Part shown: positions 35,570 to 44,990 of the stretch, piece by piece
How the letters are laid out: the number at the start of each line of letters is the position of its first letter
Numbering within the stretch: the stretch's first letter is position 1
Assembly: GCA_963815645.1 (NCBI GenBank)
Contig: CAWFHL010000004.1
Location: 124,001-188,000 of the forward strand
DNA from: JBBRHQ01 sp963815645
Lineage (GTDB): Bacteria > Actinomycetota > Thermoleophilia > Solirubrobacterales > 70-9
Direction: 5' to 3'
Length of the DNA: 64,000 bases
Program-made: the position numbers and the translations under genes
The notes under the pieces: generated by a model
What the model was told of the DNA's origin: nothing
The model's database searches: none
What the model saw: the letters and a program-made list of their open reading frames with translations, nothing else

Positions 35570-37760
35570 ATGACGATCGCCCGGGTCGAGCCACTGACCA
35601 CCGCGCGGGCTCTGCGCGGCCCCTTCGACTATCGCCTGCCGGCGGCGATGGCGGGGGTCGGTGTCGGCAGCGTGCTGAGGATTCCGTTCGGGCCGCGCCG
35701 CATCCTCGGGGTCGTGGTCGAGGTCGCCGAGCACACCGAGATCGAGCCCGGCCGGCTCGCCGAGCCGCTGGAGGCGCTGGAGGCGGGCGCCCCCGCAGAG
35801 CTGGTCGGGCTCGGCCTCTGGGTCGCCGAGGAGTACTGCTCGACCCCCGCTCGCGGTCTCGGGCTGGTGCTCCCACCCGGAACCGGGACCGGGGGCCGGG
35901 CGATGAAGGCTAGAACCGAGCTGCGTGCCCGGATCACCGATGCGGGGCGCTTGGCGCTGGCCGGTGAGGAGCGGCTCGGCCCGCTCCAGGCGGCGGTGCT
36001 CGGCGCGCTGCTGGAGGGGGAGCGCAGCGGCCCCGAGCTGAGCGCCGCCGCGGGCGCCGATCGCGCCGCCCTGCGCCGCCTCGAGGGCAGGGGGCTGATC
36101 GAGACCTCGAGGGTCGCACTGCGCCGTCGGCCGCCGGGGCCGGGGTTGGGGCACCCGGGCCGCCCGCCGGTGCTGAGCGCCGATCAGCGCCGCGCCGTGG
36201 CGGACGATCACGGCGGCCCTCGACGGGACGGCGGAGGCGCCGCGGGAGCAGCTGCTTTACGGGGTCACCGGCTCGGGCAAGACCGAGGTCTACCTTGCCG
36301 CGGTCGAGGCGGCGCTCGCCCGTCGCCGCGGGGCGATCGTGCTGGTCCCCGAGATCGGGCTCACGCCGCAGGCGGTAGCCCGCTTCGGCGCTCGGCTCGG
36401 CGAGCGGGTCGCGGTGCTCCACTCTGCGATGTCGCCGGGTGAGCGCTACGACGAGTGGCGGCGGTTGCGCAGCGGCGAGGCGGCCGTCTGCGTCGGGCCG
36501 CGCTCCGCCGTCTTCGCCCCGGTCCGCGACCTCGGCCTGATCGTCATCGACGAGGAGCACGACCCCTCCTACAAGCAGGAGAGCGACCCCCGCTACGACG
36601 CCAGGAACGTCGCCAAGAAGAGGGCCGCGGAGCGCGGCGCGGTGCTGCTCTCCGGCAGCGCCACCCCGCGGCCGGAAAGCTGGGATTCCCTGCCCCGGCT
36701 GGAGCTGCCGCAGCGGGTCGACGGCAGGCCGCTCCCAGAGGTCGAGGTGGTCGACATGCGCGCCGCCAACCCGCGGGCCGGCCCGCTGCACGCCACGACG
36801 CTGGAAGCGCTCGACTGTGTCCGCCGGCAGGGCGGGAAGGCAATCGTCATGATCAACCGCCGCGGCTTCGCTCCATGGCTCACCTGCCGCTCCTGCGGGC
36901 GTCACTGGGACTGCCCCAACTGCGACGTTTCGCTGATCACGCATCGGCGCAGCGGGCGGCTGGTCTGCCATCACTGCGCGCATGCCGAGCCCCTGCCGAG
37001 CGCCTGCCCGGACTGCGGCTCGGTCAGCCTCGCCCGGGCCGGCGCCGGAACCGAGCGGATAGAGGAGCTTCTCGCCCACCGGCTGGCGCCGATGCGCGTG
37101 CTGAGGCTCGATTCCGACAGCGCCGCCGGGCGCGGTTCGCACGCCCGCATCCTCGGCGCCTTCGAGCGGCCCGGCCCAGCGGTGCTGGTCGGCACGCAGA
37201 TGGTCGCCAAGGGCCACGACTTTCCCGACGTCATCCTCAGCGTCATTCTCGACGCCGACGCGACCCTGCGCTTCCCCGACTTCCGCGCCGAGGAGCGGAC
37301 CTTCGCGATGGTCGCGCAGCTCGCCGGGCGCAGCGGGCGCGGCGAGGCGGGCGGCGAGGTGATCGTGCAGACGCTTGCTCCGGAGGCGCCGAGCATCGTC
37401 CACGCCAGCGATCACGACACCGCCGGCTTTCTCGCCGGCGAGCTCTGTCGCCGGCGGGCGCTCGCCTACCCGCCCTACTCGCACCTGATCCGCATCGGCC
37501 TGGCCAGCGAGGCGACCGAGCCGCTGGAGACGGCATCGAAGCGCCTCCGCGAGGCGCTCGCCCCGACGCTCCCGGCGACGACCGAGATCCTCGGCCCGGC
37601 GCCGATGTTCCGGGTACGCGGCCGCCACCGCCGCCGCCTGCTCCTCAAAGCCGCGGAGCGAGTCGCGACGATCGAGGCCGTGCGGGGGGTCGTCGAGGGC
37701 ATGGCGGGCGAGCGGGTGCTACGCGAAGTCGCGGTCGGCGTCGACGTAGATCCGCAGTGA
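35570..37760 (+). CDS. priA: PriA, primosomal helicase, one frameshift
   Basis: Superfamily 2 3'-5' helicase restarting stalled replication forks. N-terminal DNA-binding domain (RVEPLTTARALRGPFDYRLP, PFGPRRILGVVVE) is read to about 36200, where one extra base shifts the frame; the helicase core then continues with YGVTGSGKTEVYL (Walker A), VIDEEHDPSYKQ (motif II), FLSGSATP-like LLSGSATPRPES, and a zinc-binding region with four CxxC-type pairs (CRSCGRHWDCPNC, CHHC, CPDC). GTQMVAKGHDFP and AGRSGRGEAGG follow. Restored length about 730 residues, normal. Confidence 0.93.
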
Positions 37761-37768
37761 GGGCCATC

Positions 37769-37774
37769 TAATCT
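37769..37774 (+). promoter_or_regulatory. -10 box of def (leaderless type)
   Basis: TAATCT ten bases before the def ATG; no Shine-Dalgarno of note. Confidence 0.4.
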
Positions 37775-37784
37775 TCGAGGCGAG

Positions 37785-38414
37785 ATGAGCGACGAGCCGG
37801 AGAAGGAAGCGGGGACGCCGGAACCCGACCAGGAGATCCTCGCCAGGCGGAACGCCGCGCTGGCGCAGGTGCTCCAGTTCGGAGATCCGGTCCTGAAGAG
37901 TCGAGCCTCGGAAGTCTCTGAGTTCGGCGAGGTCCTGCGCGAAGACGTCGAGCGGATGGTGGCGATCATGCGGGATGGTCTCGGGGTCGGGCTTGCGGCG
38001 ACCCAGATCGGCATCCTGCGCCGGCTGCTCGTCTTCCAGGCCGGCCCCGACTCGGAGCCGAGCGCGATCGTCAACCCCGAGATCGAGTGGCTCTCCGAGG
38101 ACGCGGTGATCGCGGAGGAGGGCTGTCTCAGCATCCCGCGGGTCTCGGTCGACGTCGAGCGCCCGCTCTTCGCGCGGGTCATCGGCGCCGACGCTGATGG
38201 CGAGCGGATCAGCATCGAGGCATCGGGGCTCGAGGCGAGGGTGCTGCAGCATGAGATCGACCACCTCGACGGAGTCCTGATACTCGACCGGACGACCCGC
38301 GAGCAGCGCAAGGCCGCCCTGCGGGCCCTGCGCGAGGGCGGGTCCTACGGCCCGGCGGACGGGGAGGACCCCGAGGCGGGTGAGGCCGCGAGGCCGGCGG
38401 CCACCGAGGCGTGA
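37785..38414 (+). CDS. def: Peptide deformylase
   Basis: Metalloenzyme removing the formyl group from nascent proteins. 209 residues. The three family motifs are intact: GVGLAATQIG, EEGCLSIP (metal cysteine) and QHEIDHLDG (two metal histidines and catalytic glutamate). N- and C-terminal extensions of about 25 acidic residues surround the core. GTGA overlap with fmt, as expected for the formylation/deformylation pair. Confidence 0.97.
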   Translation: MSDEPEKEAGTPEPDQEILARRNAALAQVLQFGDPVLKSRASEVSEFGEVLREDVERMVAIMRDGLGVGLAATQIGILRRLLVFQAGPDSEPSAIVNPEIEWLSEDAVIAEEGCLSIPRVSVDVERPLFARVIGADADGERISIEASGLEARVLQHEIDHLDGVLILDRTTREQRKAALRALREGGSYGPADGEDPEAGEAARPAATEA

Positions 38415-39331
38415 GCCGCAGCGTCTTCCTCGGTACCTCCGAGTTCGCGGCGACGGTGCTCGAGGCCCTCTGCCTCTCCGCCCACCGACCATCCCTGGTC
38501 GTCACCCCGCCTCCCCGGCCGCGCGGCCGGGGTCGCAAGCCGGCGCCCGCCCCGGTCGCGACGAGGGCGCGCGAGCTCGGGGTCGAGCTGCTCGAGGCCG
38601 CCGACGTCAATCACCCGGATTCGCTGGAGGCGATCCTCGCCCGTGATCCGCAGCTCGGCTGCGTCTGCGCCTTCGGCCAGCTGATCCGCGAGCCGTTGCT
38701 GTTGCGGCTGCCGATGCTCAACCTGCACCCGTCGCTGCTGCCCCGCTGGCGGGGAGCGGCCCCGATCGAACGGGCGATCATGGCCGGCGACGCCGAGACC
38801 GGCGTCTGCGTGATCAGGGTGGAGGAGGACCTCGACGCCGGCCCGATCGCGCTGCGCGAGCAGACCCCGATCGCGGAGGGTGAGGACTACGGTTCCCTTG
38901 CGGCCCGTCTCGCGGCGATCGGCGGGCGACTTCTGGTCCGCGGGCTCGAGCTGGCGGCGGCAGGGGAGATCGAGTTCAGCGCCCAGGCTACGGACGGGGT
39001 CACCTACGCGGAGAAGATCTCCCGGGAGGAGCGCCGGCTCGATCCTTCGCGCCCTGCCGAGGCTCTCGCCTGCAGGGTTCGCGCCCTCACCCCGCACATC
39101 GGCGCCCACATCGAGACCGAGGGCGGTGGGCGGCTCGGGGTCCTCCGGGCCCGGGCCGAGCCCGGCGATCTCGTCAGGGGCGAGATCCGCCCGGCCGGCG
39201 ACATCCTGCTGCTCGGATGCGCCGAGGGGGCGCTGCGTCTCGAGCGGGTGCAGCCGCCGGGGTCGCGGCCGATGGACGCCGCCGCCTACCTCCGCGGGCA
39301 CCGGCCCCCGCAGCGCGCACTGATCCCGTGA
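38411..39331 (+). CDS. fmt: Methionyl-tRNA formyltransferase
   Basis: Formylates initiator Met-tRNA using 10-formyl-tetrahydrofolate. 306 residues from GTG. FLGTSEFA at the start, catalytic LNLHPSLLPRWRGAAPIERAIMAGD, and EDLDAGPI and TYAEKISREE are typical. GTGA overlaps on both sides (def, rsmB) suggest coupled translation. Confidence 0.96.
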   Translation: MSRSVFLGTSEFAATVLEALCLSAHRPSLVVTPPPRPRGRGRKPAPAPVATRARELGVELLEAADVNHPDSLEAILARDPQLGCVCAFGQLIREPLLLRLPMLNLHPSLLPRWRGAAPIERAIMAGDAETGVCVIRVEEDLDAGPIALREQTPIAEGEDYGSLAARLAAIGGRLLVRGLELAAAGEIEFSAQATDGVTYAEKISREERRLDPSRPAEALACRVRALTPHIGAHIETEGGGRLGVLRARAEPGDLVRGEIRPAGDILLLGCAEGALRLERVQPPGSRPMDAAAYLRGHRPPQRALIP

Positions 39332-40698
39332 GCGAGGTCTCGGCGTCACGGCAGCTCGCCTTCACCGTGCTGCGAATGACCTTCGAGGAGGACGCCTTCA
39401 CGGACGTCGCATTTCGCCGGGTCGCCGAACGCGAGGGCCTGGCGGGGCGCCCGCGAGCCCAGGCCATGAGGCTCGCCTACGGAGCCGTCCAGCGGCGCGG
39501 GACCAGCGACGCGCTGATCCGGCGGCTCGCCGAGCGCTCGCCAGGCATGCTCGACCCGCCTGTTCTGGCGGCGCTTCGGATCGGCCTCTATGAGCTGCTC
39601 TTCTCCGGGGGCAGCGCCGATTACGCTGTCGTCGACCAGACGGTCGAGCTCGCCCGCTCGGGGGGCACCGCCCACGCCACCGGCTTCGTCAACGCGGTGA
39701 TGCGGCGGGCGCTGCGCGAACGCGAGGGGCTTGCGGAGCTGCTGAGGCAAGACGACGACCCGGCGCAGGCCGCGTTGGCGCACTCGGTGCCCCGGTGGCT
39801 GGCCGAGATGTGGTGGCAGGAGCTCGGAGCCGATCAGGCCCGCTCGCTGCTGCGGGCCTGCAACGAGCCGGCCGAGCGGGCGTTGCGGGTCAACACGCTC
39901 CGCTCCAGCCGTCCCGAGGCAATCGAGCAGCTTGGCGCGGCGGGAGTGGAGGCCGCCGCGCCATCGGCGGAGTGGCCTCTCGGGCCGCCGGAGTCGATCG
40001 TCATCCAGGGCAGCCTGGCGGGGGCTCTGGCGATGGTCGAGGCCGGAGAGCTGACGCCCCAGTCGCGGGCCTCGGCGGCGGTGGTCGAGGTGCTCGACCC
40101 GCTGCCGGGGGAGAGCGTCTTCGACCTCTGCGCCGGGCCGGGGATCAAGACCGGTCAGATCGCCGCCCGCATGGAGGACCGCGGCGAGGTGATCTGCGTG
40201 GAGCGGGATCCGGCCCGCGCCGAGGAGGTCGCCGACCAGGCCCGGCGGCTCGGACTGCGCAGTGTAAGCGTGCTAGAGACCGACGCGGCCCGGCTCGAAC
40301 TGGGCCGCGAATTCGACCGGGTCCTGGTCGATGCCCCCTGCTCGGATCTGGGGACGCTGGCCTCGAGGCCAGACGCCCGCTGGCGAAAGTCCCCGGATGG
40401 GATCGTCGCGCTCGCCGGGGCTCAGGATGAGATCCTCGCCCGTGCCGCCCGCGCGGTGCGCCCCGGCGGGGTGCTGGTCTACTCGACCTGCACGATCTCC
40501 CGCGCCGAGAACGAGGACCGGATCGCCTCGCTGCTCGAATCCGGGGGCGGGGACGGCGTTCCACGCCTCCGCGCCGAGGATCTCGGAGGCCGCGCCCCGG
40601 GGCTCTCCTCGCCCCTCGACCGTCGCTTCCTGCAGACCCGACCCGACCGCGACCGCAGCAGCGGCTTCTTCATCGCCCGACTGAGGCGCGATGATTAG
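39328..40698 (+). CDS. rsmB: RsmB, 16S rRNA m5C967 methyltransferase
   Basis: SAM-dependent cytosine-5 methyltransferase. 456 residues from the GTG at 39328, overlapping the fmt stop. An N-terminal NusB-like helical domain (about 1-140) precedes the Rossmann domain. Motif I reads DLCAGPGIKTGQIA, where most relatives have CAAPGGKT; the two catalytic cysteines are in VDAPCSDLGTL and YSTCTISRAENED. Follows fmt as in many bacteria. Confidence 0.95.
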   Translation: MSEVSASRQLAFTVLRMTFEEDAFTDVAFRRVAEREGLAGRPRAQAMRLAYGAVQRRGTSDALIRRLAERSPGMLDPPVLAALRIGLYELLFSGGSADYAVVDQTVELARSGGTAHATGFVNAVMRRALREREGLAELLRQDDDPAQAALAHSVPRWLAEMWWQELGADQARSLLRACNEPAERALRVNTLRSSRPEAIEQLGAAGVEAAAPSAEWPLGPPESIVIQGSLAGALAMVEAGELTPQSRASAAVVEVLDPLPGESVFDLCAGPGIKTGQIAARMEDRGEVICVERDPARAEEVADQARRLGLRSVSVLETDAARLELGREFDRVLVDAPCSDLGTLASRPDARWRKSPDGIVALAGAQDEILARAARAVRPGGVLVYSTCTISRAENEDRIASLLESGGGDGVPRLRAEDLGGRAPGLSSPLDRRFLQTRPDRDRSSGFFIARLRRDD

Positions 40699-40702
40699 GC
40701 CG

Positions 40703-40966
40703 ATGAGCGAGACCGGCGAAGAGAAAGCGACCGGCGAAGGCGAGGGTGGCGCCCGGCTCCGGCGCCCGGCCTGCCCGGGCTGCGGCGAGCCGTGGTTGCG
40801 GCCCACGCAGCTGCCCGGCCGCTACCGCTGCGTCTACTGCCTGCGCCGTTACGAGCTCGTCTCAGGGTGCCCGAGCTGCGGTGAGCACCAGACGATCGCC
40901 CGGATGAGCAGCACCGAGGACATGATCTGCCAGCACTGCGGGAACTCGATGCTGAGGCCGATCTGA
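40703..40966 (+). CDS. Small zinc-ribbon protein
   Basis: About 87 residues with four CxxC pairs (CPGC, CVYC, CPSC, CQHC), enough for two zinc ribbons, spaced regularly through the protein. An acidic, glycine-rich N-terminus precedes them. An alternative ATG at 40691 overlaps the rsmB stop; 40703 is chosen as the second in-frame ATG but the choice is weak. No function known; its last base touches the rpe start, so it is co-translated with rsmB and rpe. Confidence 0.75.
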   Translation: MSETGEEKATGEGEGGARLRRPACPGCGEPWLRPTQLPGRYRCVYCLRRYELVSGCPSCGEHQTIARMSSTEDMICQHCGNSMLRPI

Positions 40967-41646
40967 TGGACAGGCGCGATGTCTACCGCCGCCGCCGGGT
41001 CGCCCCCTCGATCCTCTCGGCCGATTTCTCCCGGCTGGGATCCCAGGTCGCCGAGGTGATGGACGCGGGTGCCCACGTCATCCACGTCGACGTCATGGAC
41101 GGGCACTTCGTCCCGCCGATCACGATTGGGCCGCTGATCGCCGCCGCGATCGCCGACCAGGTCCATGCGGCCGGCGGGGTGATCGATGTCCACCTGATGA
41201 TCGAGCGCCCGGAGGCCCAACTGGCAGGGTTCGCCGAGGCGGGTGCCGATTCGATCACCTTCCACGCCGAGGCGACGCCACACTCCAACCGGACCCTGCA
41301 GGCGATCCGGGAGCTCGGCTGCCTGGCGGGGATCGCGCTCAACCCCGGCACCCCGGCGGTGGCGGTGGCGGAGCTTCAGGGATACGCCGACATCGTGCTC
41401 TGCATGACCGTCAACCCGGGCTGGGGGGGCCAGCCGTTCATCGAGGGCTCGCCCGGGAAGGTCGCGAGGTTGGCCGAGCTCTGCGGGGAGGCGCGGATCG
41501 AGGTTGACGGCGGCATCGGCCCGGATACCGCGGGGCCCGTGGCCGAGGCCGGCGCCTCGCTGTTCGTCGCCGGCTCGGCGATCTTCGGGGCGGACGACCC
41601 GGCCGAGGCCTACGCGTCGATCGCCGCAGCGGCGGGCGCAGAGTAG
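40966..41646 (+). CDS. rpe: Ribulose-phosphate 3-epimerase
   Basis: Pentose phosphate enzyme interconverting ribulose 5-phosphate and xylulose 5-phosphate. 226 residues, TIM barrel. APSILSADFSRLG, IHVDVMDGHFVPP (metal and catalytic Asp), DVHLMIERP, MTVNPGWGGQPFI and EVDGGIGPDT are conserved. Ends eight bases before the convergent antiporter gene. Confidence 0.97.
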   Translation: MDRRDVYRRRRVAPSILSADFSRLGSQVAEVMDAGAHVIHVDVMDGHFVPPITIGPLIAAAIADQVHAAGGVIDVHLMIERPEAQLAGFAEAGADSITFHAEATPHSNRTLQAIRELGCLAGIALNPGTPAVAVAELQGYADIVLCMTVNPGWGGQPFIEGSPGKVARLAELCGEARIEVDGGIGPDTAGPVAEAGASLFVAGSAIFGADDPAEAYASIAAAAGAE

Positions 41647-41653
41647 CCGGCCG

Positions 41654-43453
41654 CTAGGGGCCGGGCGCGCTGAGCGCGCCGGCCACCTCCTGCCACCAGG
41701 AGCGCTCGACTTGGTTCGCGGACTCTCGTCGGGCGCGATTCGCGCACCAGCGGGCCAGATCGGTGCGGCTTCCGATCGCGACAAGGTCCGTGCCCGTCAC
41801 AGCGCGGCGACCGTCAACCAGGGCGACCAGGGCGCCCGGGCGGTCCCGCCGGCTCCGCAGGCGGGCCATCACGTCGATGCCGTCAACCTTGCGGGGGTCG
41901 GCCGGGTCGGGCAGGTCCCGGGTCGGGTGGACGGTGAAGATCTGCGGCGCGCCGCGTCGCGAGAGACGCGGTAGGGCGGCCTCGCCGATCGGGCCGTCGT
42001 GCCAGCGGCTGGTCAGCTGCTCGACCTGGTCGCGCAGCTCGCCGCGAACCAGCACGTGGAGCTCGTCCCCGGCGCGGACCTCGGTCGATCCGCGCGGGGG
42101 GATCGCCGTGCCGTCGCGGACGATCACATTGACCAATGCCTCGCGGGGCAGCTCGAGCTCCCGCACCATGTGGCCGTCGATCGCCGCCTCGGGCTGCACC
42201 CGGTGGACGATGACGTCGCCGCCCAGCTCGCGGATCCGCCCCGACTCGTGCAGGCGGCGTGGCAGCGCCGGGTCGGCCGTGGTCAGGCGCAGCCGCCTTG
42301 CCAGCGGCTCGAAGCTCGCTCCCTGGATCAGGGTCGAGGTGATGACGACGAAGAAGACAAGGTCGAACAGCCTCTCGCCGGCCGCGACCCCGGCGACGAC
42401 CGGAAAGGTCGCCAGCCAGATCGGGGTGGCCCCGCGCAGGCCCGCCCAGCCGAGCATCAACCGCTCGCGGAGGTCGAAGGGGCTGAACAGGGTCGCGGCG
42501 ACTGCGGCCGCGGGACGGGCGATCAGGATGAGCACGGCCGAGAGCAGCAGTCCCTCGGTCGCCAGGTCGCCGAGATCTCCCGGGAAGACCAGCAGGCCGA
42601 GCATGAAGAAGAGGGTGATCTGTGCGACCCAGCCGAGCCCCTGGTGGAAGGTCGCAGCAGTCCGCCGCCCGGGCAGCTCGCCCGTCCCCAGGGTGAGCGC
42701 CGTGAGGTAGACGGCGAGCAGGCCCGAGCCCCCGAGGATCTCGGTCAGCCCGTAGGTGATGCCCGCGGTCGCGATCGACGCCACTGGATAGGTGCCGGGG
42801 GTCGAGGAGTCGAGCCCAAGGAACGCCCGCCGCGCGATCCAGCCGAGGCCGAGGCCGAGGCCGGCCCCGAGGGTGAGCTTGACGAGGAACAGCCCGACCA
42901 TGTCGAGGGCTCCGTAGGAAGGCTGCTGGATCCAATCGATGAACCCGACCACCAGCAACAGGGCGACCGGGTCGTTCATCCCTGATTCCCCTTCCAGAGA
43001 GCGCGCCACCGGGCGCTCGAGGTTGGAGCCGCGCAGCACCGAGAAGATCGCGGCGCTGTCGGTCGCGGCGATCGCCGAGCCGACGATCAACGCCTCCAGA
43101 GTGTTCAGTCCGATGATCCACTTCGCAGCGAGGCCGGCGATCGCCGCGGTCAGCAGGGTGCCGATGGTGGCCAGCGAGATGGCCGTGCCGAGAACGGGGC
43201 GGATCTCCCCCCAGCCGGCGGTCAGGCCCCCCTCGAAGATGATCAGCACCAGCCCGATCGTGCCCAGGGTGCGAGCCAGCTCGGCGTCGTTGAAGGAGAT
43301 TCCGCCGATGCCCTCGGATCCGGCGAGCATCCCCAGGCCGAGGAAGAGGAGCAGGCCGGGGATTCGGACCCGGTCGGCGACCAGTGCGGCGACGATGCCG
43401 GTCGCCATCAGGGCGCCGGCCAGCAGGATCAGCTCGCCATCGTGGTGGCTCAT
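41654..43453 (-). CDS. Cation/proton antiporter, CPA1/CvrA (NhaP2) type with RCK_C domain
   Basis: Membrane antiporter exchanging K+ or Na+ for protons. 599 residues with about 12-13 membrane segments in the first 400, including the ion-path motif GSAIAATDSAAIFSVLRG and ESGMNDPVALLL. The cytoplasmic part carries an RCK_C domain (ELELPREALVNVIVRDGTAIPPRGSTEVRAGDELHVLV) that senses ions or nucleotides, followed by a further soluble domain. NhaP2/CvrA-like by layout. Third gene of a minus-strand group with the flippase and glycosyltransferase. Confidence 0.9.
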   Translation of the reverse strand: MSHHDGELILLAGALMATGIVAALVADRVRIPGLLLFLGLGMLAGSEGIGGISFNDAELARTLGTIGLVLIIFEGGLTAGWGEIRPVLGTAISLATIGTLLTAAIAGLAAKWIIGLNTLEALIVGSAIAATDSAAIFSVLRGSNLERPVARSLEGESGMNDPVALLLVVGFIDWIQQPSYGALDMVGLFLVKLTLGAGLGLGLGWIARRAFLGLDSSTPGTYPVASIATAGITYGLTEILGGSGLLAVYLTALTLGTGELPGRRTAATFHQGLGWVAQITLFFMLGLLVFPGDLGDLATEGLLLSAVLILIARPAAAVAATLFSPFDLRERLMLGWAGLRGATPIWLATFPVVAGVAAGERLFDLVFFVVITSTLIQGASFEPLARRLRLTTADPALPRRLHESGRIRELGGDVIVHRVQPEAAIDGHMVRELELPREALVNVIVRDGTAIPPRGSTEVRAGDELHVLVRGELRDQVEQLTSRWHDGPIGEAALPRLSRRGAPQIFTVHPTRDLPDPADPRKVDGIDVMARLRSRRDRPGALVALVDGRRAVTGTDLVAIGSRTDLARWCANRARRESANQVERSWWQEVAGALSAPGP

Positions 43454-43467
43454 TCCGCCCGGGCTCG

Positions 43468-44985
43468 CTAGGCGCTGTCTTCGGCCGCCGCCAGCTGGGC
43501 CTCCGGCTCGGCCGGGGGAGCTTGCTCCGGCACGTCCTCTGCCCGCCCGTGGGGGTGGCGGAAGATGTAGACGAGGAGGGCGAGAAGCAGCGCTGCGGTC
43601 AGGGCGAAGCCGATCTCGACCCGGCGCGAGGTGTCGGAGATCAACGGGACGAGGTTCCAGCCGACGAAGAAGACAGCGCAGGCGATCCAGCGGGCCGAAG
43701 ATCGGCGCACCTGGCCCTGGGCGAGGCAGGCCTGGTTGATGGTCACCGCTGAGAGGTAGAGGCCCATCCCGGCGGTGACCAGCAGCAGCCCGACCCGCTC
43801 GTATGTGAACTTCTTCGAGAAGGCGATCTGCATCAGCTCCGGCCCGGCTATCAGGACAGCGAGCGCGACGATCGCGGTGAACGCCGCTATCGCCTTCAGC
43901 ACCAGCCAGATCGAGCTGTGGAACTCGTCTTCGCTCGACTCCTCGGTGCTGGTATGGAGGCTGGTCAGGTGAGGGAGGATGCTGGTCGAGACCGCCTGGA
44001 ACAGCTGCAGCGGCGCGCGGGCGATCATCAGCACGTTGAAGATGAATCCCGCCGCGGCTGCTCCCTCGAGCCCGCGGACGATCAGCGGGCCGGCGTTGAG
44101 GAAGGTCTGCTCGCTGAACATGATCAGCAGCACCGAGGCCGCGAACCCGGTGCCATGGGAGAGGCTGAACTCGGGAGCCGCCTCGGGACCGCCCCCGGGA
44201 CCTTCGGCGGAGTCGATGTCAAAGGCCGGCTGTTCTTCGGAATAACTGCCCGGCATCTCCTCCGCTTCGCGTCCGGGGATGCCGGGGTCGGGGGCAGGCT
44301 GCGGTTGGGTGTTCTTGGTGGCTTGGCGCGCGAATGCGAGTGGTACGACCAGGAGGCTGAGGCTGGGGGCGGCGACGATGCCGACCGAGACCGCGTCCTG
44401 GCCGTCGAGGATCCCGACCGCCACCAGCACGGCGAAGATCGTCCGGAAGAAGGACTCCGAGAGGATCAGCGCCGTGAACAGGCCGAAGCGGCGGTGGCCG
44501 GCGAGGTAGCCACGGGCGAAGTAGCTGGCGGCGTAGAAGAGGACGGCGGAGAAGAAGATCCAGTAGAGGAACTCGTTGCCCTCGAGCAGGTCGTCCTGAA
44601 GCGGCCCTCGCAGCGCGAGCGCCAGGACCGCGAAGGTCAGGCCTAGGCCGAGCTGGATCTTCGCCGCGACCCGCATCGGCTCGCCGATCTGCTCCGAGCG
44701 GACCAGCCGCTCGGAGATGTGGCGCGAGAGCAGTTGGTCGATCGGCCGGTAAAGCGTCGAGACGGTGATGAAGACCGCCGACCAGAGCACGGTGATCTGA
44801 CCGTAGTCCGGCTTCGAGAGCACGTGCGAGGCGATCACGAAGTAGAGGTAGGTGATCACCCCGGTCAGCCCGACCCCGATCGAGAGGAAGCCGGCCGTCT
44901 TGCCGTAGTCGACGGCGCCCGCTGTGGAGCTCCCCGGTTGGCGGGCGCCCTCGGACGCCGGGGGCGATGTCCGCCTATCGCCCAA
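43468..44985 (-). CDS. Oligosaccharide flippase-like membrane protein (MOP superfamily)
   Basis: 505 residues with about 12-14 hydrophobic segments, in the polysaccharide-synthase/Wzx-like group that flips lipid-linked sugars. N-terminal cytoplasmic tail of 30 residues is Ser/Pro rich; a long charged, acidic loop (about 225-275, rich in Pro, Glu and Ala) splits the protein into two halves. Hydrophilic tail at the C-terminus. Directly downstream of a glycosyltransferase, supporting a role in cell-surface glycan export. Exact substrate unknown. Confidence 0.8.
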   Translation of the reverse strand: MGDRRTSPPASEGARQPGSSTAGAVDYGKTAGFLSIGVGLTGVITYLYFVIASHVLSKPDYGQITVLWSAVFITVSTLYRPIDQLLSRHISERLVRSEQIGEPMRVAAKIQLGLGLTFAVLALALRGPLQDDLLEGNEFLYWIFFSAVLFYAASYFARGYLAGHRRFGLFTALILSESFFRTIFAVLVAVGILDGQDAVSVGIVAAPSLSLLVVPLAFARQATKNTQPQPAPDPGIPGREAEEMPGSYSEEQPAFDIDSAEGPGGGPEAAPEFSLSHGTGFAASVLLIMFSEQTFLNAGPLIVRGLEGAAAAGFIFNVLMIARAPLQLFQAVSTSILPHLTSLHTSTEESSEDEFHSSIWLVLKAIAAFTAIVALAVLIAGPELMQIAFSKKFTYERVGLLLVTAGMGLYLSAVTINQACLAQGQVRRSSARWIACAVFFVGWNLVPLISDTSRRVEIGFALTAALLLALLVYIFRHPHGRAEDVPEQAPPAEPEAQLAAAEDSA

Positions 44986-44990
44986 GGCGG